Shown: piece by piece, positions 1 to 9,501 of the stretch | Layout: the number at the start of each line of letters is the position of its first letter | Position numbering within the stretch: the first letter of the stretch is position 1 | Assembly: GCF_000725545.1 (NCBI RefSeq) | Contig: NZ_JNZP01000015.1 | Span: 124,001-188,000, forward strand | Direction of reading: 5' to 3' | DNA: 64,000 bases | Source of the DNA: Streptomyces exfoliatus | Lineage (GTDB): Bacteria; Actinomycetota; Actinomycetes; Streptomycetales; Streptomycetaceae | Program-made: the position numbers and the translations under genes | Notes under the pieces: generated by a model | What the model saw: the letters and a program-made list of their open reading frames with translations, nothing else | Told to the model about the DNA's origin: nothing | The model's database searches: none

Positions 1-1854
1 GAGCGGCGGCTGCTGCTCGTCGTGGACGGTTTCGAGCACCTCGTGGAGCGCTGCGCTCCGCTGCTGCGCGAGCTCCTCGAACAGGCTCCCGGGCTCACCG
101 TCCTGGCGGTCGGCCGGCGCCCCCTGCGGGTGCCGGGCGAGGCCGTGTTCCCCCTGGCGCCGCTGGGCGAGGCGGACGCGGTGACGCTGCTCGCGGAGCG
201 GGCGGCCGAGGCGGGCGCGCCGGCGCCGGCGACCGGCGAGGCCGCCGTACGGGAGCTCTGCCGGCGGCTCGACGGGATTCCTCTCGCCCTGGAACTGGCG
301 GCCGGGCGGCTCCCGCTCCTCTCCGTCGAGCAGATGCTGTTCCGTCTGGACGACCGCTTCCGGCTCCTCACGGACGGCGTGTGCGGCGCGCTCCCCCGCC
401 ATCAGACGCTGCGCACCGCCATCGGCTGGAGCCATGAGCTGTGCACCCCGGAGGAGCGGCTCCTCTGGGCGCGGCTCTCGGTGTTCCCCGGCCCCTTCGA
501 CCTGGAGGCGGTGGAGTACGTGTGCGGGGGGCGGGAGCTGCCGCCCGAGCAAATCCTGGAGCTGCTCGGCGGGCTGCTCGCGCAGTCGCTGCTCATGCGG
601 GAGGACACCCCCGCGGGCCCGGCCTACCGGATGCTCGACACGGTCGCCGCGTACGGCGCGGAGTGGCTGGCGGCGCTCGGCGACACGGAGCGGATGCGGC
701 GGCGGCACCGCGACTGGTACATGGGCCTGGCGACCTGGTGCGAGCTGGAGTGGTTCAGTCCCCGCCAGCCGGAGGTGGCGGCCCTCACGGAGGCGGCCCT
801 CCCGCATCTGCGGGCGGCCCTGGACCTCTGCCTGGAGCTCCCCGAGGAGGCCCATCTCGCCCAGCACCTGGCGGGCACGCTCTGGTTCGCGTGGGTGGGC
901 TGCGGGCGTCTCTCGGAGGGCCGGCACTGGCTGGAGCGCTCGCTCGCGCTGGAGTCGGGGCACGAGGAGGCGCGGCTGAAGGCGCTGTGGGTGCTCGGGT
1001 ACGTGGCCGTGCTGCAGGGGGACGGTACGGCGGCGGTGGCCGCGCTCCACGAGTGCCGGGAGCGGGCCCGATCCTCGCGGAACGAGCTCGCGGAGGCGTA
1101 CGCGACTCACCGGCTGGGCTGTCTCGCGCTGCTCACGGACGACATGGCACGGGCCGAGGAGCTGATCGGGTGGGCGCTCGACTCGTACCGGGAGCTCGGC
1201 GAGCTGAACAGCAACGTGCTGATGGGGCAGGTCGAGATGGCGATGGCGCGGGCCTTCGCGGGAGACCTGGAGGGGGCGGTCGCCCTCTGCCGGGAGGTCC
1301 GGGAGGTCTGCGAGGAGCGGGGCGAGCTGTGGACGAAGGCCTACGCGCTCTACGTGCTGGGGTACTCGGCGTGGACCCGGGGCGCGTACGGCGAGGCCCG
1401 GGAGCTGCTCACCGAGTGCGTCCTGATCAACCACACCTTCCGTGACCTGGTGGGGCTGGTGCTCGCGATCGAGATGCTCGCCCTGGTGACGGTGAGCGAG
1501 GGCGACGCGGTGGAGGCGGCGGTCCTCCAGGGGGCGACGGTGCCGGTGTGGCAGACGGTCGGCATCCAGCTCTTCGGTTCGGAGGCGTTCGACGGACCGA
1601 GGGCGCTGTGCGCGCAGCGGGCTGAGGAGGTGCTCGGAGCGGAGGCGTACGGCGCCGCGTTCCGGGAGGGCGAGGGGCTCTCGGCGGCGGAGACGGTGGA
1701 GCGGGCGCTCGCGGCCGGCCGTCCGCCGGCCATCGGCGGCCCGGCGGAGCCGTCGGCCCCGCGCCCCTTCCGTACGGGCAGGTCGGCGGCGGTCCCGGGA
1801 ACGCGGAAGCCCGCCGGCTCCCCCACCGGAAAGGGTGGGGAAGCGGCGGGCTGA
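1..1854 (+). CDS. Predicted ATPase/regulator with TPR-like C-terminus (5' truncated)
   Basis: The gene enters from the left edge; the reading frame is open from base 1. The first visible residues, ERRLLLVVDGFEHL, are a Walker B strand, so the P-loop lies outside the window. The following winged-helix-like part (LPRHQTLRTAIGWSHELC, then LSVFPGPFDLEAVEYVCGG) is typical of the predicted ATPase family (COG3903-like STAND ATPases) found in AfsR/LuxR-type regulators. About residues 240-560 are Leu/Ala-rich helical repeats resembling TPRs. The C-terminus is a Pro/Gly/Ala-rich tail with no LuxR helix-turn-helix, so any DNA-binding domain would have to be N-terminal and unseen. The ligand and targets cannot be deduced. 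It converges on rpsD. Confidence 0.75.
   Translation, partial: ERRLLLVVDGFEHLVERCAPLLRELLEQAPGLTVLAVGRRPLRVPGEAVFPLAPLGEADAVTLLAERAAEAGAPAPATGEAAVRELCRRLDGIPLALELAAGRLPLLSVEQMLFRLDDRFRLLTDGVCGALPRHQTLRTAIGWSHELCTPEERLLWARLSVFPGPFDLEAVEYVCGGRELPPEQILELLGGLLAQSLLMREDTPAGPAYRMLDTVAAYGAEWLAALGDTERMRRRHRDWYMGLATWCELEWFSPRQPEVAALTEAALPHLRAALDLCLELPEEAHLAQHLAGTLWFAWVGCGRLSEGRHWLERSLALESGHEEARLKALWVLGYVAVLQGDGTAAVAALHECRERARSSRNELAEAYATHRLGCLALLTDDMARAEELIGWALDSYRELGELNSNVLMGQVEMAMARAFAGDLEGAVALCREVREVCEERGELWTKAYALYVLGYSAWTRGAYGEARELLTECVLINHTFRDLVGLVLAIEMLALVTVSEGDAVEAAVLQGATVPVWQTVGIQLFGSEAFDGPRALCAQRAEEVLGAEAYGAAFREGEGLSAAETVERALAAGRPPAIGGPAEPSAPRPFRTGRSAAVPGTRKPAGSPTGKGGEAAG
1808..1852 (+). terminator. 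Two-part hairpin overlapping the end of the ATPase gene
   Basis: AGCCCGCCG (1808-1816) pairs with CGGCGGGCT (1844-1852), and inside it CCCCACC (1821-1827) pairs with GGTGGGG (1834-1840). The hairpin sits on the last codons and stop of the upstream gene, and rpsD converges 36 bases on, so it may terminate both strands. There is no T-run, as is usual in Streptomyces. Confidence 0.5.
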
Positions 1855-1888
1855 ACACCGCGTGGGTGGTACTGCGCCGAAGCCGGGA

Positions 1889-2503
1889 TCAGCGGGCGTA
1901 GTACTCGACGACCAGCTGCTCGTCGCAGATGACCGGGATTTCCTTGCGGTTCGGGTCGCGGTCGAGGCGGAAGGCCAGGGCCTTCAGGTTGACCTGCAGG
2001 TAGCGCGGGGTCTCACCGTCGGCGGCGAAGCCACCCTCGCGGGCCATCTCGAACAGCGGCTTGGTGCGGCTGCGCTCGCGGACCATCACGACGTCGTCGG
2101 GACGGACGCGGAACGACGGCTTGTCGACCTTGCCACCGTTGACCTGGATGTGGCCGTGGACGACCATCTGACGGGCCTGGTAGATGGTGCGGGCGATGCC
2201 CGAACGCAGGACCAGGGCGTCGAGGCGGCGCTCGAGCTCGACGACCAGCGCCTCGCCCGTCTTGCCCTCGGCCTTCTTGGCACGGTCGTAGGCGCGCGCC
2301 ATCTGACGCTCGCTGATGTCGTACTGGGCGCGCAGACGCTGCTTCTCGAGCAGACGGACCTTGTAGTCCGAGTTCTGCTTGCGGCCACGGCCGTGCTCGC
2401 CCGGCGGGTAGGGGCGGGCCTCGAAGTACTTGACAGCCTTCGGGGTCAGCGCGATGCCGAGGGCACGCGACTTCTTGACCTTGGGACGGGACTGGTTCGG
2501 CAT
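1889..2503 (-). CDS. rpsD: 30S ribosomal protein S4
   Basis: Primary 16S rRNA-binding protein that nucleates assembly of the small subunit body. The 204 residues begin [16 protein letters not shown], and the S4 RNA-binding fold follows ([20 protein letters not shown], then VHGHIQVNG). No N-terminal zinc-binding cysteines are present; the only Cys is near the C-terminus (VICDEQ), so this is the zinc-independent C-minus form. The ATG at 2503 is chosen because it gives the family length and follows GAGAGAGG. The frame stays open far upstream, but that extension is not S4-like. The gene is monocistronic, apart from the usual alpha operon. Confidence 0.97.
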   Translation of the reverse strand: MPNQSRPKVKKSRALGIALTPKAVKYFEARPYPPGEHGRGRKQNSDYKVRLLEKQRLRAQYDISERQMARAYDRAKKAEGKTGEALVVELERRLDALVLRSGIARTIYQARQMVVHGHIQVNGGKVDKPSFRVRPDDVVMVRERSRTKPLFEMAREGGFAADGETPRYLQVNLKALAFRLDRDPNRKEIPVICDEQLVVEYYAR

Positions 2504-2866
2504 GAACCAACCTCTCTCTTCGTACGAAACGGCTTCACCAGGGTTAGGGGAGGTCGCATCCGCAGCCGGGAAACCCGTCTGGTCCGTACGAGACGGACCT
2601 GTCGGGCAGCCGCTCCCAGGTCTGGGCACATACGTGCAGCACGCGAACGGCCCACCGCCGCTCCCGGGATCCGGGTGGTGGTGGGTTGCCCGCGACACCT
2701 TCGAAGGTGCGCGACGCTCCTGGAAACCCCGCCCGAGGGCCGGGTCTCCGGCTGACTGTCCCGTTCTGGTGTGCCGACCGGGGTCGGACACGGGACGCAG
2801 CAATCCGAACCAGTGTACCGGGTGCGCGGGCGGCCCGTGCCCACCCTCCCCACGGCCGGGACGGCG
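2504..2866 (-). promoter_or_regulatory. Long upstream region of rpsD
   Basis: This 363-base stretch contains no convincing gene. Read toward rpsD it has a TACACT hexamer (2818-2813), which could be a -10 box, a perfect 14-base palindrome CACCTTCGAAGGTG (2696-2709) and a hairpin GGTCCGT/ACGGACC (2581-2587 with 2593-2599) about 80 bases before the start codon. S4 represses its own operon in many bacteria, so a structured leader is plausible, but I recognise no known leader family. The assignment is inference. Confidence 0.35.
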
Positions 2867-4225
2867 CTACTCGTCGCCCTTCAGACGGGCTCGTACGCGC
2901 TCCACCACGTCGGCGTATCTCGCCTCCGCGCCGTAGCGCGTCGGCTCGTAGTACTGCTTGCCGTGGATCGCGTCGGGGGCGTACTGCTGGGCCGCGATGC
3001 CGCCCGGTACGTCGTGCGGGTAGACGTACCCCTGGGCGTGGCCGAGCTTGGCCGCGCCCTTGTAGTGGCCGTCGCGCAGGTGCGGCGGGACCGATCCGGC
3101 GAGGCCGTTGCGCACATCGGCGAGGGCGGCGCCGATGGCCGTCGTCGCGGCGTTCGACTTGGGGGCGAGGGCCAGCGCGATGGTCGCGTGGCTCAGGGTG
3201 AGGGCTGCCTCGGGGAAACCGATCATGGCGACGGCCTGCGCGGCGGCGACGGCGATCGGCAGCGCGTTCGGGTCGGCGAGGCCGATGTCCTCGCTCGCGG
3301 AGATCATCAGCCGGCGGGCGATGAACCGCGGGTCCTCCCCCGCCTCGATCATGCGCGCGAGGTAGTGCAGGGCCGCGTCGACGTCGGAGCCGCGGATCGA
3401 CTTGATGAGCGCGCTGGCCACGTCGTAGTGCTGGTCGCCGTCCCGGTCGTACTTCACGGCCGCGCGGTCGACGGTCTCCTCGACGGTCTGGAGGGTGATC
3501 TCCGGTTCGCCCTTGGCGATGGCGGCGCCGGCCGCCGCTTCGAGGGCGGTCAGGGCGCGCCGGGCGTCACCGCCGGCGATGCGGAGGAGATGCGCCTCGG
3601 CGTCCGCGGGCAGGGTCACCGCCCCGCCGAGCCCCCGCTCGCCGGTGAGGGCCCGGGCCATGAGTCCGCGCAGGTCGTCGTCGGTCAGCGGCTCCAGGGT
3701 GAGGAGCAGCGAGCGGGAGAGGAGCGGGGAGATGATGGAGAAGTACGGGTTCTCGGTGGTGGCGGCGATCAGCGTCACCCAGCGGTTCTCCACGGCGGGC
3801 AGGAGCGAGTCCTGCTGGGCCTTGGAGAAGCGGTGGATCTCGTCGAGGAAGAGGACGGTCTCCTTGCCGTAGCCGCCGACCGCGCGCCGGGCCCCTTCGA
3901 TGACGGCCCGGACCTCCTTGACGCCCGCGGTGATCGCGGACAGCTCCACGAACCGCTTGTCGGTCGCCTTCGACACCACGTACGCGAGGGTGGTCTTTCC
4001 GATGCCCGGCGGACCCCAGAGGATCACGGAGGAGGCGCCGGCGGGGCCGCCGCCCCCGTCCCCGACGAGGCGGCGCAGCGGCGATCCGGGCTTGAGCAGG
4101 TGCTTCTGGCCCACCACCTCGTCGAGGGTGCGCGGGCGCATCCGGACGGCCAGCGGGCTGCCGGCCGGGTCCTTCTCCTGCCGTTCTTCGGCTGCTGCGG
4201 TAAAGAGATCGGGCTCCACAGTCAT
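2867..4225 (-). CDS. rarA: Replication-associated recombination protein A (AAA+ ATPase)
   Basis: RarA/MgsA is a clamp-loader-like AAA+ ATPase that acts at stalled replication forks with SSB. The 452-residue protein has Walker [10 protein letters not shown] near residue 70, Walker [11 protein letters not shown] near 125, and the sensor-1 region [19 protein letters not shown] that distinguishes RarA from RuvB and DnaX. The C-terminal tetramerisation half is complete ([19 protein letters not shown] and [13 protein letters not shown]). Length is normal for the family. The ATG at 4225 begins [15 protein letters not shown]. It is followed by the rpsD upstream region on the same strand. Confidence 0.95.
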   Translation of the reverse strand: MTVEPDLFTAAAEERQEKDPAGSPLAVRMRPRTLDEVVGQKHLLKPGSPLRRLVGDGGGGPAGASSVILWGPPGIGKTTLAYVVSKATDKRFVELSAITAGVKEVRAVIEGARRAVGGYGKETVLFLDEIHRFSKAQQDSLLPAVENRWVTLIAATTENPYFSIISPLLSRSLLLTLEPLTDDDLRGLMARALTGERGLGGAVTLPADAEAHLLRIAGGDARRALTALEAAAGAAIAKGEPEITLQTVEETVDRAAVKYDRDGDQHYDVASALIKSIRGSDVDAALHYLARMIEAGEDPRFIARRLMISASEDIGLADPNALPIAVAAAQAVAMIGFPEAALTLSHATIALALAPKSNAATTAIGAALADVRNGLAGSVPPHLRDGHYKGAAKLGHAQGYVYPHDVPGGIAAQQYAPDAIHGKQYYEPTRYGAEARYADVVERVRARLKGDE

Positions 4226-4262
4226 GAAGCCTAGGTCACGGCACTGACAGAGCGCTCCGCCG

Positions 4263-4889
4263 TCAGCTGGTCCAGAAGTCCCACCAGCGGGTCAGGATCA
4301 GCATGCCGATGATCCCGATGTGCAGGACGGGCAGGATCCAGGTGAACTCGTCGAAGAAGGTCCTGAGGCCGCGGGGTGCGGGGATGACGCCGTACCGGAC
4401 GTTGTGCGAGGTCACGTACCAGAACATGACGATGGTGGCGACCCAGGCCAGGCAGCACCAGAGGCAGAGCGAGTTGATCTCGTACAGCGACTGGTACATC
4501 AGCCAGGTGCAGAAGCCGACGCCGAAGAGGGTGCCGGCGTTGAGGCCGAGCCAGTACCAGCGGCGGTAGCGGGCTCCGGCGAGCAGCGCCAGGCCGATCG
4601 CGACGACCATGGCGTAGGTCACCAGGCCGAGCATCGGGTTGGGGAAGCCGAAGACCGAGGCCTGCTCGCTCTTCATGATGTTGCCGCAGGACACGATCGG
4701 GTTGAGGCTGCACCCCGGCGTGAAGTTCGGGTCCTCCAGGAGCTTGAACTTGTCGATCGTGATGACCCACGCGGCGAGCACTCCGGCCGCTCCGGTGATC
4801 ACCAGCAGCCAGGCGAAGGCCCGGCTCGCACCGATCGTGCCGTCGCCGTCCCGGCCGGAGGCGGCTTCGTCCACCGCTGCCTTCGTCAT
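4263..4889 (-). CDS. Vitamin K epoxide reductase (VKOR) family membrane protein
   Basis: Bacterial VKOR homologues reoxidise DsbA-like proteins in the envelope, passing electrons to quinone. The 208-residue protein has four to five hydrophobic segments. It carries the active-site CLWC pair in [12 protein letters not shown] near residue 142 and an upstream shuttle pair in [12 protein letters not shown] near residues 60-70, so both VKOR cysteine pairs are present. The ATG at 4889 opens a soluble acidic tail. Its likely partner is a Dsb-like thioredoxin; the DsbA-like gene at 41155 lacks a signal peptide and is probably not it. It lies downstream of hisS in the same orientation. Confidence 0.85.
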   Translation of the reverse strand: MTKAAVDEAASGRDGDGTIGASRAFAWLLVITGAAGVLAAWVITIDKFKLLEDPNFTPGCSLNPIVSCGNIMKSEQASVFGFPNPMLGLVTYAMVVAIGLALLAGARYRRWYWLGLNAGTLFGVGFCTWLMYQSLYEINSLCLWCCLAWVATIVMFWYVTSHNVRYGVIPAPRGLRTFFDEFTWILPVLHIGIIGMLILTRWWDFWTS

Positions 4890-5000
4890 GTCGCCGTTTT
4901 CCCTCGCTCGCTGGCCCCCTGGACACGGTCATTCTGCCGTACGGCGCCTCGCGTCCACCGTTCGCCGGGGATAAGTGAAGCGGCCATAAGGACACGCGGA

Positions 5001-5037
5001 GGGGCCCGGACCGGCGCGTGCGCGTGGTCCGGGCCCC
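5001..5037 (-). terminator. Terminator after hisS
   Basis: A perfect 12-bp stem, GGGGCCCGGACC with GGTCCGGGCCCC, and a 13-base loop, just past the hisS stop codon at 5054. Confidence 0.75.
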
Positions 5038-5053
5038 CCGTCCGTACGGTCCG

Positions 5054-6316
5054 TCAGGCCAGCTTGGCCCGTACCGCGTCCAGGAGACCGTCCACGGGAA
5101 CCGCCTGCTGCTCGCCGGACTCCATGTCCTTGAGCTGGACGACGCCCTCGGCGAGGTCGCGCTCACCGGCGACGACGGCGAGGCGGGCCCCGGAGCGGTT
5201 GGCGTCCTTCATGGCGCCCTTGAGGCCCTTGCCGCCGAAGGCGAAGTCCGCGGCGATGCCCTCCCTGCGCAGCTCGGTGACCTTGCCGAAGAGGAGGCGG
5301 CGCGCCTCGTCGCCGATGGCCACCGCGAAGACGCTGGTGGCGGCGGGGAGGTCGAGCTGGATGCCCTCCGCCTCCAGGGCGAGGACCGTGCGGTCCACAC
5401 CGAGCGCCCAGCCCACGGACGGCAGCGCGGGGCCGCCGATCATCTCGGAGAGGCCGTCGTAGCGGCCGCCGCCGCCGACCGCCGACTGCGAGCCGAGACC
5501 GCCGTGGACGAACTCGAAGGTCGTACGGGTGTAGTAGTCGAGGCCGCGCACCAGCTTGTCGTCGTCCTCGAAGACGACGCCCGCCGCGGTGATCAGGGCG
5601 CGCACCTCCTCGTGGTACGCCTTGCACGCGTCGCACAGGTAGTCGCGCAGCAGCGGCGCGCCGACCAGCTGCTTCTGCACGGCCTCGCGCTTGTCGTCGA
5701 GGACGCGCAGCGGGTTGATCTCGGCGCGGCGACGGGTGTCCTCGTCGAGGTCGAGACCGCCGAGGAAGGACTGGAGCGCCTCCCGGTAGACGGGGCGGCA
5801 CTCCTTGTCGCCAAGCGAGTTCAGCAGGATGCGGAAGTTCCGCAGGCCGAGCGAGCGGTACGCCTGGTCGGCGAGGATGATCAGCTCGGCGTCGAGCGCC
5901 GGGTCCTCCGAGCCGATCGCCTCGGCGCCCACCTGCGAGAAGTGGCGGTAGCGGCCCGCCTGGGCCCGCTCGTACCGGTAGTACGAACCCGAGTACCAGA
6001 GCTTGACGGGCAGGTTGCCCTGCTTGTGCAGGTTGGCCTCCAGGGCCGCCCGCAGGACGGAGGCGGTGCCCTCGGGGCGGAGGGCGAGCTCGTCGTTGCC
6101 CTTCGTGGTGAGGGTGTACATCTCCTTGGACACGATGTCGGTGGACTCGCCGACACCGCGCGAGAAGAGCTTGACGTCCTCGAAGCCGGGCGTCTCGACG
6201 TATCCGTAACCCGAGTTCTTCAGCGGGGTCGAGATCGCCTCGCGCACCGCCAGGAAGGTGGCGGAGCGCGGCGGGATCAGGTCGTACGTGCCCTTGGGGG
6301 CCTTGAAGGTGCTCAC
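5054..6316 (-). CDS. hisS: Histidyl-tRNA synthetase
   Basis: Class II synthetase charging tRNA-His. The 420 residues begin [15 protein letters not shown] after a GTG codon, as in other actinobacterial HisRS. Class II motif 2 ([17 protein letters not shown]), the ALRPEGTA element and the histidine-specific [15 protein letters not shown] are all present, and an anticodon-binding domain ends the protein. An alternative GTG at 6328 would add VTTH and overlap the upstream hydrolase stop as GTGA. Either start implies translational coupling, since GAGGA is too close to the first and rather far from the second. I prefer 6316 on homology. Confidence 0.93.
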   Translation of the reverse strand: MSTFKAPKGTYDLIPPRSATFLAVREAISTPLKNSGYGYVETPGFEDVKLFSRGVGESTDIVSKEMYTLTTKGNDELALRPEGTASVLRAALEANLHKQGNLPVKLWYSGSYYRYERAQAGRYRHFSQVGAEAIGSEDPALDAELIILADQAYRSLGLRNFRILLNSLGDKECRPVYREALQSFLGGLDLDEDTRRRAEINPLRVLDDKREAVQKQLVGAPLLRDYLCDACKAYHEEVRALITAAGVVFEDDDKLVRGLDYYTRTTFEFVHGGLGSQSAVGGGGRYDGLSEMIGGPALPSVGWALGVDRTVLALEAEGIQLDLPAATSVFAVAIGDEARRLLFGKVTELRREGIAADFAFGGKGLKGAMKDANRSGARLAVVAGERDLAEGVVQLKDMESGEQQAVPVDGLLDAVRAKLA

Positions 6317-6324
6317 GTGAGTCG

Positions 6325-7041
6325 TCACATTCCTCGTCGGGGAGCGTCCGTGCTGCCGTTCCCTTGGCGAACTGAGGCCACGTCCCGCAGATAGGGGTTG
6401 GTGGCGCGCTCCTGGCCGATGGTCGTCTGGGGACCGTGTCCCGACAGCACCACGGTCGAGTTGTCGAGCGGCAGGCACACGCGTGCCAGCGACTCGAGCA
6501 TGTCGTCCATGTCACCGCCGGGAAGGTCGGTGCGTCCGATGGAGCCGGCAAACAGCAGGTCCCCGGAGAAGAACACGGAGGGGATCTCCGTGGTCTCCGG
6601 CATCCTGAAGGTCACCGACCCCTTGGTATGACCGGGCGCGTGGGCGACGGAGAACTCCAGACCGGCGAGCTTCAGCTGGGCGCCGTCGGTGAGCTCGCGC
6701 ACGTCGTCGGGCTCTCCCACGGTCAGCTCGCCCATGAGGGGCATCCCGATGGAGCGGCCGAGGGCCTTCTCCGGGTCGCTCATCATGTAGCGGTCGGACG
6801 GGTGGATCCACGCGGGGACGTCATGGGCGCCGCACACCGGGACCACGGAGGCGACGTGGTCGATGTGTCCGTGGGTGAGGACGACGGCGACGGGCTTGAG
6901 CCGATGCTTCTTCAGCGTCTCCTCGACGCCCTGGGCGGCCTGGTGGCCCGGGTCGATGATCACGCACTCCTCGCCTGCGGCGGGGGCGACCAGATAGCAG
7001 TTGGTCCCCCAGGCCCCGGCGGGGAACCCGGCAATCAGCAC
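6325..7041 (-). CDS. Metallo-beta-lactamase-fold hydrolase (glyoxalase II-like)
   Basis: A 238-residue soluble protein with the binuclear metal motif THGHIDH near residue 57, a distal His in APGHTKGS, the metal-bridging Asp in FFSGDLLF, and a final His in [11 protein letters not shown]. These match the small MBL-fold hydrolases grouped with hydroxyacylglutathione hydrolases. Streptomyces lacks glutathione, so the true substrate may be a mycothiol thioester or something else; that is inference. The stop codon lies 8 bases before the chosen hisS start, and the pair is conserved as a unit in actinobacteria. Confidence 0.88.
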   Translation of the reverse strand: MLIAGFPAGAWGTNCYLVAPAAGEECVIIDPGHQAAQGVEETLKKHRLKPVAVVLTHGHIDHVASVVPVCGAHDVPAWIHPSDRYMMSDPEKALGRSIGMPLMGELTVGEPDDVRELTDGAQLKLAGLEFSVAHAPGHTKGSVTFRMPETTEIPSVFFSGDLLFAGSIGRTDLPGGDMDDMLESLARVCLPLDNSTVVLSGHGPQTTIGQERATNPYLRDVASVRQGNGSTDAPRRGM

Positions 7042-7202
7042 GTTCGTCCTTAGTTGTCGTCCGGCACGGGCGCGTAAATCCCGGAAATCACGGGATTCAG
7101 CAGATCAGAGCCTACCGGCGGTGCCGCTTCCACAGCCAACCCGTATACGGTACGGGCACATCCGGCCAGGACGGGAACAGACGAGCGACAGGAGCGGAAC
7201 CG

Positions 7203-8006
7203 GTGGTCACCAGCGATCAGCGGCGGCGGCAGCTTGCCAGGGAGAAGTACCAGCGGCAGCAGCAGCGGCGGGAGGAGAACCGGCGCAAGGCGAAGCGCCG
7301 CAACACCGTCGTGGCCGCCGCCCTCGCCGTGGTCCTCGCGGCGAGCGGCGCCGTGTACGCGTCCGTGGCGCTGACGGACGACAACTCCCCGAAGGGCACG
7401 GACAGCGCGGCGGGCGACACCCCGACCAGCTCCGCGCCCACGCCCTCGGCGAGCGAGTCGGCGAGCCCCGAGCCGAAGCTGTCCGTGGACGCCAAGGCCA
7501 CGTACACCATGGCTCTGAAGACCGGCGAAGGCGACATCACGTTCACCATGGACGCGGCGAAGACGCCGCGCACGGTGAACTCCTTCAAGCACCTCGCCGA
7601 CAAGAAGTACTTCGACGGGACCAAGTGCCACCGGCTCACCACCCAGGGCATCTTCGTGCTCCAGTGCGGTGACCCCAAGGGCGACGGCACCGGCGGCCCG
7701 GGGTACACGATCCCGGACGAGAACCTGGACGCCCTGGGCAAGGCGGGCGCGGACGGCACCGTGACCTTCCCGGCCGGCACCGTGGCCATGGCGAACACCT
7801 CGCAGCCGAACACCGGCGGCTCGCAGTTCTTCCTCGTCTACAAGGACACCAAGCTGCCGCCGAGCTACACCCCGTTCGGGAAGATCGACGCGGCCGGTCT
7901 GAAGGTGGTCCAGGACGTGGCCGCGGCCGGTGTCGAGGGCGGCGCCACGGACGGCGCGCCGAAGACGGCCGTCACCATCGAGAAGGCGACCGTCACGAAG
8001 AAGTGA
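7203..8006 (+). CDS. Membrane-anchored cyclophilin-type peptidyl-prolyl isomerase
   Basis: The 267-residue protein starts at a GTG and has a very basic N-terminus (RRRQLAREKYQRQQQRREEN), one transmembrane helix near residues 35-58 and a Ser/Pro/Thr linker. The cyclophilin domain from about residue 95 contains TPRTVNSFKHLADKKYFDG and FLVYKDTKLPPSYTPFG. The motif GGSQFFLVY is near canonical, so isomerase activity on proline bonds of exported proteins outside the membrane is likely. It is divergent from the hydrolase-hisS unit. Confidence 0.88.
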   Translation: MVTSDQRRRQLAREKYQRQQQRREENRRKAKRRNTVVAAALAVVLAASGAVYASVALTDDNSPKGTDSAAGDTPTSSAPTPSASESASPEPKLSVDAKATYTMALKTGEGDITFTMDAAKTPRTVNSFKHLADKKYFDGTKCHRLTTQGIFVLQCGDPKGDGTGGPGYTIPDENLDALGKAGADGTVTFPAGTVAMANTSQPNTGGSQFFLVYKDTKLPPSYTPFGKIDAAGLKVVQDVAAAGVEGGATDGAPKTAVTIEKATVTKK

Positions 8007-8012
8007 GTCGGG

Positions 8013-8059
8013 CGTCCGCACCCGCGCGACCGTCGAATCTCGGTCGCGCTGAGTGCGGA
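8013..8059 (+). terminator. Terminator after the cyclophilin gene
   Basis: GTCCGCAC (8013-8020) pairs with GTGCGGAC (8052-8059), and CGCGACCG (8024-8031) pairs with CGGTCGCG (8040-8047), giving an interrupted 16-bp stem seven bases after the stop. Confidence 0.65.
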
Positions 8060-8204
8060 CAGCCGGGCCGCCGTTCGCCTAGATTGGCGTTGTGCAGCGT
8101 TGGGCCGTCGGCCGCGCTGCGGAAGGCGGGCGAGGCCCGCCGGGAAACTGTGGACGATGCCCGGGGGGTACGACCCCGCGACGGCATCATGGTGAGGAGG
8201 CGCT

Positions 8205-9434
8205 GTGAGCAGCGACCCGTGGGGCCGCGTCGACGAGACGGGCACCGTGTACGTGCGGACGGCCGAGGGTGAGAAGGTCGTCGGATCGTGGCAGGCCGGC
8301 ACCCCTGAGGAGGCTCTGGCCTACTTCGAGCGCAAGTACGAGGGCCTGGTGGTCGAGATCGGCCTCCTCGAGAAGCGGGTGGAGACAACCGACCTCTCGG
8401 CGAAGGACGCCACGACGGCGATCGAGCACATCCGGCAGCAGATCGACGAGCACCACGCCGTCGGTGACCTGGCCGCGCTCGGTGTCCGCCTCGACAAGCT
8501 CGTCGAGACGGTCGACTCGCGCCGTGAGGAGCGCAAGGCCCAGAAGGCGAAGCAGACCGACGAGGCTCGCGCCGCCAAGGAGCAGCTCGTCACGGAGGCC
8601 GAGGAGCTGGCCCAGAGCGAGCAGTGGCGCTCCGCGGGCGAGCGTCTGCGGGCGCTCGTGGACACCTGGAAGGGCCTGCCCCGGCTCGACCGCAAGTCCG
8701 ACGACGAGCTGTGGCACCGGTTCTCGCACGCCCGCTCGGCGTTCTCGAAGCGCCGCAAGGCCCACTTCGCCTCGCTGGACGCCCAGCGCGAGGACGCCCG
8801 CAAGGTCAAGGAGCGTCTGGTCGCCGAGGCCGAGTCGCTCTCCGGCTCCACCGACTGGGGCACCACGGCGGCCCGCTACCGCGATCTGATGGCGGAGTGG
8901 AAGGCGGCCGGCCGCGCCCAGCGCGAGCACGAGGACGATCTGTGGAACCGCTTCCGCGGCGCCCAGGACGTCTTCTTCGCGGCGCGTGGCGAGGTCTTCG
9001 CCGAGCGGGACGCGGAGCAGACCGAGAACCTCAAGCTGAAGGAAGAGCTCGCGACCGAGGCCGAGAAGCTGCTGCCGGTGACGGACCTGAAGGCGGCGCG
9101 TGCGGCCTTCCGCTCCCTCAACGAGCGGTGGGAGGCCGTCGGGCACGTGCCGCGTGACGCCCGTCCCAAGGTCGAGGGCCGGATGCACACGGTGGAGCGG
9201 GCGATCCAGGAGGCCGAGGAGGCCGAGTGGCGCCGGACGAACCCGGAGGCACGCGCGCGTGCCGCGGGTCTGACCGGTCAGCTGCAGGACGCGGTCGAGA
9301 AGCTGCGCAAGCAGATCGACGCGGCCCGTGCCGCGGGCAACGACGCCAAGGCCGACAAGCTCTCCCGTGAGCTGGAGGGCCGACAGGCCCTGCTCGACCA
9401 GGCCCTGAAGGGCCTGGAGGAGTTCGGCGGCTGA
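8205..9434 (+). CDS. DUF349 coiled-coil protein
   Basis: A 409-residue, strongly charged alpha-helical protein. It holds about three DUF349 repeats of roughly 70 residues, recognisable by W.....R..........LW.RF (for example DTWKGLPRLDRKSDDELWHR, then MAEWKAAGRAQREHEDDLWN). No signal peptide or membrane segment is present. The GTG at 8205 follows GAGGAGG by four bases. DUF349 proteins are widespread in actinobacteria and no biochemical role is established that I can cite with confidence. It converges on rel. Confidence 0.85.
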   Translation: MSSDPWGRVDETGTVYVRTAEGEKVVGSWQAGTPEEALAYFERKYEGLVVEIGLLEKRVETTDLSAKDATTAIEHIRQQIDEHHAVGDLAALGVRLDKLVETVDSRREERKAQKAKQTDEARAAKEQLVTEAEELAQSEQWRSAGERLRALVDTWKGLPRLDRKSDDELWHRFSHARSAFSKRRKAHFASLDAQREDARKVKERLVAEAESLSGSTDWGTTAARYRDLMAEWKAAGRAQREHEDDLWNRFRGAQDVFFAARGEVFAERDAEQTENLKLKEELATEAEKLLPVTDLKAARAAFRSLNERWEAVGHVPRDARPKVEGRMHTVERAIQEAEEAEWRRTNPEARARAAGLTGQLQDAVEKLRKQIDAARAAGNDAKADKLSRELEGRQALLDQALKGLEEFGG

Positions 9435-9456
9435 GCCTCCCGACCGTACGACCGAC

Positions 9457-9489
9457 GAAGGCCCCCCGGCAGTGAGCCGGGGGGCCTTC
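9457..9489 (+). terminator. Bidirectional terminator between DUF349 gene and rel
   Basis: A perfect 14-bp stem (GAAGGCCCCCCGGC with GCCGGGGGGCCTTC) and a 5-base loop lie between the convergent ends of the two genes. Confidence 0.85.
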
Positions 9490-9501
9490 TCGTAGCCGCT
9501 G